In this document: positions 59,760 to 64,000 of the stretch, piece after piece | Numbering within the stretch: position 1 is the first letter of the stretch | How the letters are laid out: the number at the start of each line of letters is the position of its first letter | From: Diaporthe sp. PMI_573 | Lineage: Eukaryota > Ascomycota > Sordariomycetes > Diaporthales > Diaporthaceae | NCBI GenBank assembly: GCA_021399435.1 | Contig: JAJTUP010000013.1 | Coordinates: 1,116,001-1,180,000, forward strand | Direction: 5' to 3' | Length of the DNA stretch: 64,000 bases | Notes under the pieces: generated by a model | What the model was told of the DNA's origin: nothing | What the model saw: only the letters and a program-made list of their open reading frames with translations | The model's database searches: none | Made by a program: the position numbers and the translations under genes

Positions 59760-60942
59760 GCCGCCACGAGAGAATGAGGAAGGTTCCATGCCGCCCAATC
59801 CTGCGGTAGGGGCTGATTGGTTTGGCTCTCTTGAACTTCTCTATGACCTCCATCGACCATCCGCTCAGCGTGGGCTCTGGTCCGAAGGCGTGTATGGCAG
59901 ACGGCGCACCTTGAGAGCGAAACTTTGCCCCGGCCTGACGATATTCTGGAAGAAGCTGTCATCTGCACTACAACTGTCCAAAATACGGCGTTGCCCCCTG
60001 GAGCCCAATGCAGACGACCCGGCACAAGAAACAGCACGTCTTTGTTGAATTAATCTGCAGAATTTGGCTTTGCAAGCTACACCCAAATTGGTTCACGAAA
60101 CTCAGAGGCTCGGGTCCGTCCCGCAGTCACATGAAGTGTGAAATACGGCGTCTATGTTGCACAGACGAGAGTCTCAGCCAGAGCCCGACGGTGCAAGACG
60201 AATTCATCCGTGATGACTGTGAGGTCCAAGTCCTCAGGTATGGATAACATCATCAGAGCATGTTCACCGCTGCTACCTGACGCTCCGAGTCGCAAGACCG
60301 CGGTGGTCAAAAGCAGCGCCCAATAGATGTCCCTGTATCATTTTATCGTCCTGTCAATCAATACCACCTAGAAGACTCTACAACTTGAATTTAACTTAAC
60401 CTTCGAGGGGCTGACGTTCCACCGCTTGACCGCCGCAAACGCCAAGCCAGATAGATAACTATTAAAGCTGATCCGAAGCGCAGAACCATGGAGCCGGCGG
60501 TAAGCACTAGCCGCCTAGGCAGTGTCCAGCTCTAAGCAGTATCTCGACCACCGGGGCTGGAGAATTTACACCCTCCTGCATGAGTTCAATAAGTTGTCGA
60601 CTACTAGAGGCGACGGAGGGGAATGATAGGCGCCGGTGGACCAGTGAACGGCGCGCCGGTCGATGCGAGCCTGCTCTCGGCTTCTCGTCCTGCCAGATTG
60701 AGACGCCTCAGCTGATCTGTTGCCTCTACCGATGGATGTTGGATACCAGCAGCCGCTGACATGGACGCAGGCGCTGAAATATGTCGAGGTGAGTATGGCA
60801 TTGACAGACCACTCCGATGAGTACTCATAGCCTAGATCGCAGGTAATATGACCTCTTTCTTTCTGTACCTTTTTGACAGCCGCGACGCAGACTTCGTTAT
60901 CCAACCCGCCATATAAGGTTCACGGAAGTGGGCTTGCTCACT
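59760..60942. other. 1.2 kb intergenic region upstream of the P450
   Basis: No gene seen. Short frames have biased composition and no motif. Confidence 0.45.
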
Positions 60943-62691
60943 ATGAGTTCCTTTCTACTGTGGCTGTCTGGTACCGCAATCCTTCTTTATATCTTAAGAC
61001 TGATCTTGATGCCCAAGCCTCTCCCAGGGGTCCCACACAGCCGGGTCTCCTATCTCATGCCATGGGGCGACCTCTTGAACTTGGGGATCTCCTTCTTCAC
61101 CCGTGGCGAGGTTTTCGCATGGTTCAATGCACAGTCTCGTTATCACCGCAGCCCAATCTACCAGGCCTTTATACACTCTTTCAGCACGTCCTTCCCTGTG
61201 GTAGTGGTGACGGACCCCACAGAGGTCCGAGAAATTGTGACTCGCCGGCTCAGCAGCATCGACCGATCGAAACTGATGGGCCTTTGGTTCGGACTCCTCG
61301 CCCCCGGCGCGAGCATCGGGATGCCCTCCGGGCACAGCTTCAGGGCTTTGAGGTGGAGCTGGAACTCGATGCTGAGCCCTGTGTTTCTGGGGAATGTGGC
61401 TGGACCGAGAGTACGGGACGCAGCGTTGGCACTGGTAGGGCTCTGGTCCTTGAAGGGTGGCAAAGAACAAGGCCGGGCCTTTGAAGCATGCGCAGATCTG
61501 AGATTGGCGACGCTCGAGGCGATGGTGGCTTTGCTGCTTGGGAAAAGTCTCGGCATGCTAGAGGTCAATATTTCAGACCTTGAAAACGAACAGGGCCGGA
61601 AGAAGCTGTGGCGTTGGGGCCAGGGTAAACGAGAACCTCAGCCGAAGCGCCTCTACCGAGACTTCAATCTTTGTCTCGTATGCTTGGACTGGGTCACGCA
61701 GGGCATCTCGCCCACGGTGTACTTGTGGGTTTTTAGGAACCTATTCTGGCCGTTCCAAAAGGCACAGAAACACGTCGAGGCCTGCCTCCAGTGCATTATC
61801 GATGATGTGCGGCAGAAGCCATCGGACAGGGCGAAGGCCACTCACTACCCGTACAGCGCATTGGAGCTCGTCCTCGAGAGAGCTGCCTCGAGACCCGAAA
61901 TCCAGGATATCATGTCTGACGCTGCGCTGCGAAGTGAGCTGATCGAGCTGCTGATCACAGGCCATGAGACGACGGCCTCGTCGCTTGGGTGGGCATTCAA
62001 GTATCTCGCTGACCACGAAGGCGCCCAAGGGAGGCTCCACGAAGAGCTTGTTCGGTCCCTTCCCGATTCGGGTCCTCCTCCGACCAGCGAACAGATCATG
62101 ACGACCCGCCTTCCTTATCTCGACGCCTTCATTGCAGAGACACTACGATACTCGTGTACCGGACCCATTTCGTTCCGTGAAGCCATACAGGATTGCACCA
62201 TCCTCGGCCACCCGATCCCGAGTGGTACGCCCATCGTCCTCATGACGCAGGATATTACGCATCAAAAAGGGACACACCCGGGAGAAGAACCAAGGCTGAT
62301 GTCGACCCGTAAAGTAAGTCCCGGCCGGCTGGCAGGCCAGAGCATCACCAAGCCTCCGCTGAACGAGTTTCATCCCGGACGCTGGCTCAGCGCCAGCGGC
62401 GTCTTCGATCCGAACGCGGCGACATCGATGCCCTTCTCAGGGGGTTCGAGGGGCTGTTTCGGCCAGAAGATAGCGATGTTGGAGATGAGGATCTTTCTCG
62501 TCATCCTAGTGTGGAACTTCCGCTTTGCGAAGTTGGGCAAAGGGCTGAGCCGATATGGCTCGCTGGACGGTCTTACCAGGAAGCCGAGCTGCTGCTTCGT
62601 CCTGCCTGTTCCCCGACGAGAAGGGCTGGCGAAAGGAGTAAGGACGGACAGGCCACGTCTGCCGCCGCTTCGTGAGGCTTACGCAAAGTGA
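60943..62691 (+). CDS. Cytochrome P450 monooxygenase, single exon
   Basis: Haem-thiolate monooxygenase anchored in the ER by an N-terminal helix (MSSFLLWLSGTAILLYILRL). 582 residues, longer than the usual 500-530. Motifs in order: Pro-rich turn PLPGVP; I-helix ELLITGHETTASSLGW with the oxygen-activating Thr; K-helix ETLR; HPGRWL as the PERF-like segment; haem-binding FSGGSRGCFG with ligand Cys505. Reads without interruption. Extra length lies partly in a basic insert (about 207-225, GRKKLWRWGQGKREPQ) and partly in EEPRLMSTRKVSPGRL before HPGRWL; the latter contains a GTAAGT, but removing an intron is not needed to keep frame. No redox partner or synthase gene is adjacent, so the substrate is unknown. 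It could belong to a cluster continuing beyond the window. The ATG at 60943 is preceded in frame by no other ATG. Confidence 0.92.
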   Translation: MSSFLLWLSGTAILLYILRLILMPKPLPGVPHSRVSYLMPWGDLLNLGISFFTRGEVFAWFNAQSRYHRSPIYQAFIHSFSTSFPVVVVTDPTEVREIVTRRLSSIDRSKLMGLWFGLLAPGASIGMPSGHSFRALRWSWNSMLSPVFLGNVAGPRVRDAALALVGLWSLKGGKEQGRAFEACADLRLATLEAMVALLLGKSLGMLEVNISDLENEQGRKKLWRWGQGKREPQPKRLYRDFNLCLVCLDWVTQGISPTVYLWVFRNLFWPFQKAQKHVEACLQCIIDDVRQKPSDRAKATHYPYSALELVLERAASRPEIQDIMSDAALRSELIELLITGHETTASSLGWAFKYLADHEGAQGRLHEELVRSLPDSGPPPTSEQIMTTRLPYLDAFIAETLRYSCTGPISFREAIQDCTILGHPIPSGTPIVLMTQDITHQKGTHPGEEPRLMSTRKVSPGRLAGQSITKPPLNEFHPGRWLSASGVFDPNAATSMPFSGGSRGCFGQKIAMLEMRIFLVILVWNFRFAKLGKGLSRYGSLDGLTRKPSCCFVLPVPRREGLAKGVRTDRPRLPPLREAYAK

Positions 62692-64000
62692 AGCCCCTGG
62701 AATAGAATTGCAAACAGCATGGTTCTTGGCAAAGTGAGCAGTCACCTATGTTATTATGTGCGACAGGAGCCTAAAAGGCTACCCAGCAGATCCCTCGGCC
62801 CCAGTCCTAGTGCAACATTATCAAATCTGAGAGCCGCAGACCACAAATCCCCCCAGTGGGAGCCAAATCCGACGGGTCGTTGTTCTCTCGACTTGTCGTA
62901 CTACCTGCCCATTTGCGGGCCGATAAACAAGTTGTGCACCTGCCTGCGAAGTTTGTGAGACGGGAAATGCTGTGAAATTCACAGATCCAGTGGTTCGATG
63001 TTCATATACCTGTAGCTGACTCGGCCGTGGCTCAGACACAATTCAGGTGCTCCGGCGGCAGTGATGGCCGCTCCAAATGTCCTATGGGCCCGCTCGCATT
63101 CGGGTAGTTGCCGACGCCCTCCAGGGCCTGCATGTTCGTCCCGTCACCACCCACTTTCCGCATGAAAAGTCCTAGCCTCGGAGCATGATGGACGCCCAGG
63201 CTGCGGGTGCATGACCATGATCAGAAGTTGAACGGGGCTACGCCGAGGATTGCGTAGAGGAATCAGTGGAGCCCTGAGACAAACAATGGGTACCGCGTTC
63301 CTATTGGTACGAGCGTATCTGCCATTTGTGGGTGGAGGCACAGACTGCATAAACTCAAGCTTGACCCTGACCCAGCTTCACCGCGCAGAATCCGAGGCAG
63401 GATTTCCTCCAAACTGTCTTCAGCATACCGGCAACATTGATTTCGCAAAACCGGCGAGAGTCCCGTCGGAAAGTGCCCGAAAGACAGGAACAGCGTTTGG
63501 GAGTTGGGCCCATCAGAACCTTCGAAGTAGAACTCCCACGGGCTGGAGGAGAAGTGGGATACCTGACAGTACGGGCGCGCGTTGACGCGACTCGGTGATG
63601 ACTTGTGCCGTAAGTTCTTACGCGGGAACAACCCTGGACCAAATCATGATTATCATGCCCGGAAGCCCTTTCGGGCCCGGCTCTTCCAGCGGCACTTTTC
63701 GTTGTGGCGTCGAGGGACAAGATGTCTTGGACCCGACCTTGACAGACATGGCTTGAATCAAGGATCAAATCCCTTGGTCAACAGGTGGAGAGTGCAGCTG
63801 CTCGATGCTACGAGGCTAAATGTCGTAACCATCCCTAGGTCGGCAGGCGGGTGGGCAGGAGGACGAAGATTGACGGTTTCCTTTCCATTTTGCACTAAAG
63901 GGGGTTGTTAAGTTGATGCTAAGCTTTTTAGACCCAGTTTGTCAGGAACCTCGTATCTTGTGGGGAGTTCGTTCCAGATCCTTGGCGTTTCTATTTCCGC
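62692..64000. other. 1.3 kb right-edge region, no gene seen
   Basis: Short frames without recognisable motifs on both strands up to the window end. No tRNA or repeat noted. Confidence 0.45.

Overview
This window is nuclear DNA of a filamentous ascomycete, most likely a Sordariomycete. The evidence is the short GT-AG introns with in-frame splice joins, the GC-rich core genes, and a set of typical fungal housekeeping proteins. A 24-residue, six-cysteine metallothionein also shares, as far as I recall, the cysteine spacing of the very short Magnaporthe type. I cannot name the species. There is no bacterial or organellar content, no rRNA and no convincing tRNA.

Layout, left to right. 1-2.66 kb (-): 5' part of a type IIC Na+/K+-ATPase-like P-type ATPase that runs off the left edge. 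6.6-9.0 kb (-): GRR1-type F-box/LRR protein. 11.9-14.0 kb: a convergent pair, an AIM18-type chalcone-isomerase-fold mitochondrial protein (+) and a dithiol glutaredoxin (-). 15.8-17.1 kb (+): membrane-anchored ubiquitin-like/BAG co-chaperone. 18.3-19.5 kb (+): five-exon ribosomal protein uL13. 22.4 kb (-): metallothionein. 23.8-25.4 kb (-): membrane protein with an alpha/beta-hydrolase-like domain. 26.7-31.3 kb (-): SNF2 helicase with an internal RING finger (IRC20/SHPRH type), divergent from mitoribosomal mS41 (31.9-32.6 kb, +). 37.0-38.0 kb (+): bZIP-like basic-region protein without a recognisable zipper.

40.4-55.6 kb is different: gene-poor, less GC-rich, and holding four damaged genes, namely an alpha/beta hydrolase, a ferric reductase with two in-frame TGA codons, a class V aminotransferase and an HxxxD acyltransferase. 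Between them lie an intact secreted GH16 glucanase and an intact PAP2-family membrane enzyme. It looks like an accessory block under decay. From 56.6 kb conserved genes resume: a lysine-rich SMAP-domain protein, a divergent pair of RAMP4/YSY6 (-) and a small mitochondrial-type membrane protein (+), then a single-exon cytochrome P450 at 60.9-62.7 kb.

The genes do not form one obvious pathway. The core genes serve ubiquitin signalling, translation, protein folding and redox control. The decayed block mixes iron reduction, wall glucan hydrolysis and tailoring-type enzymes, and could be the relic of a small accessory or secondary-metabolism locus; that is inference. Large stretches (2.7-6.6, 9.0-11.9, 19.5-22.4, 32.6-37.0, 38.0-40.4, 48.2-51.3 kb) show no gene I can support. 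They carry simple repeats and a recurring palindrome built on TACCTAGGTA.
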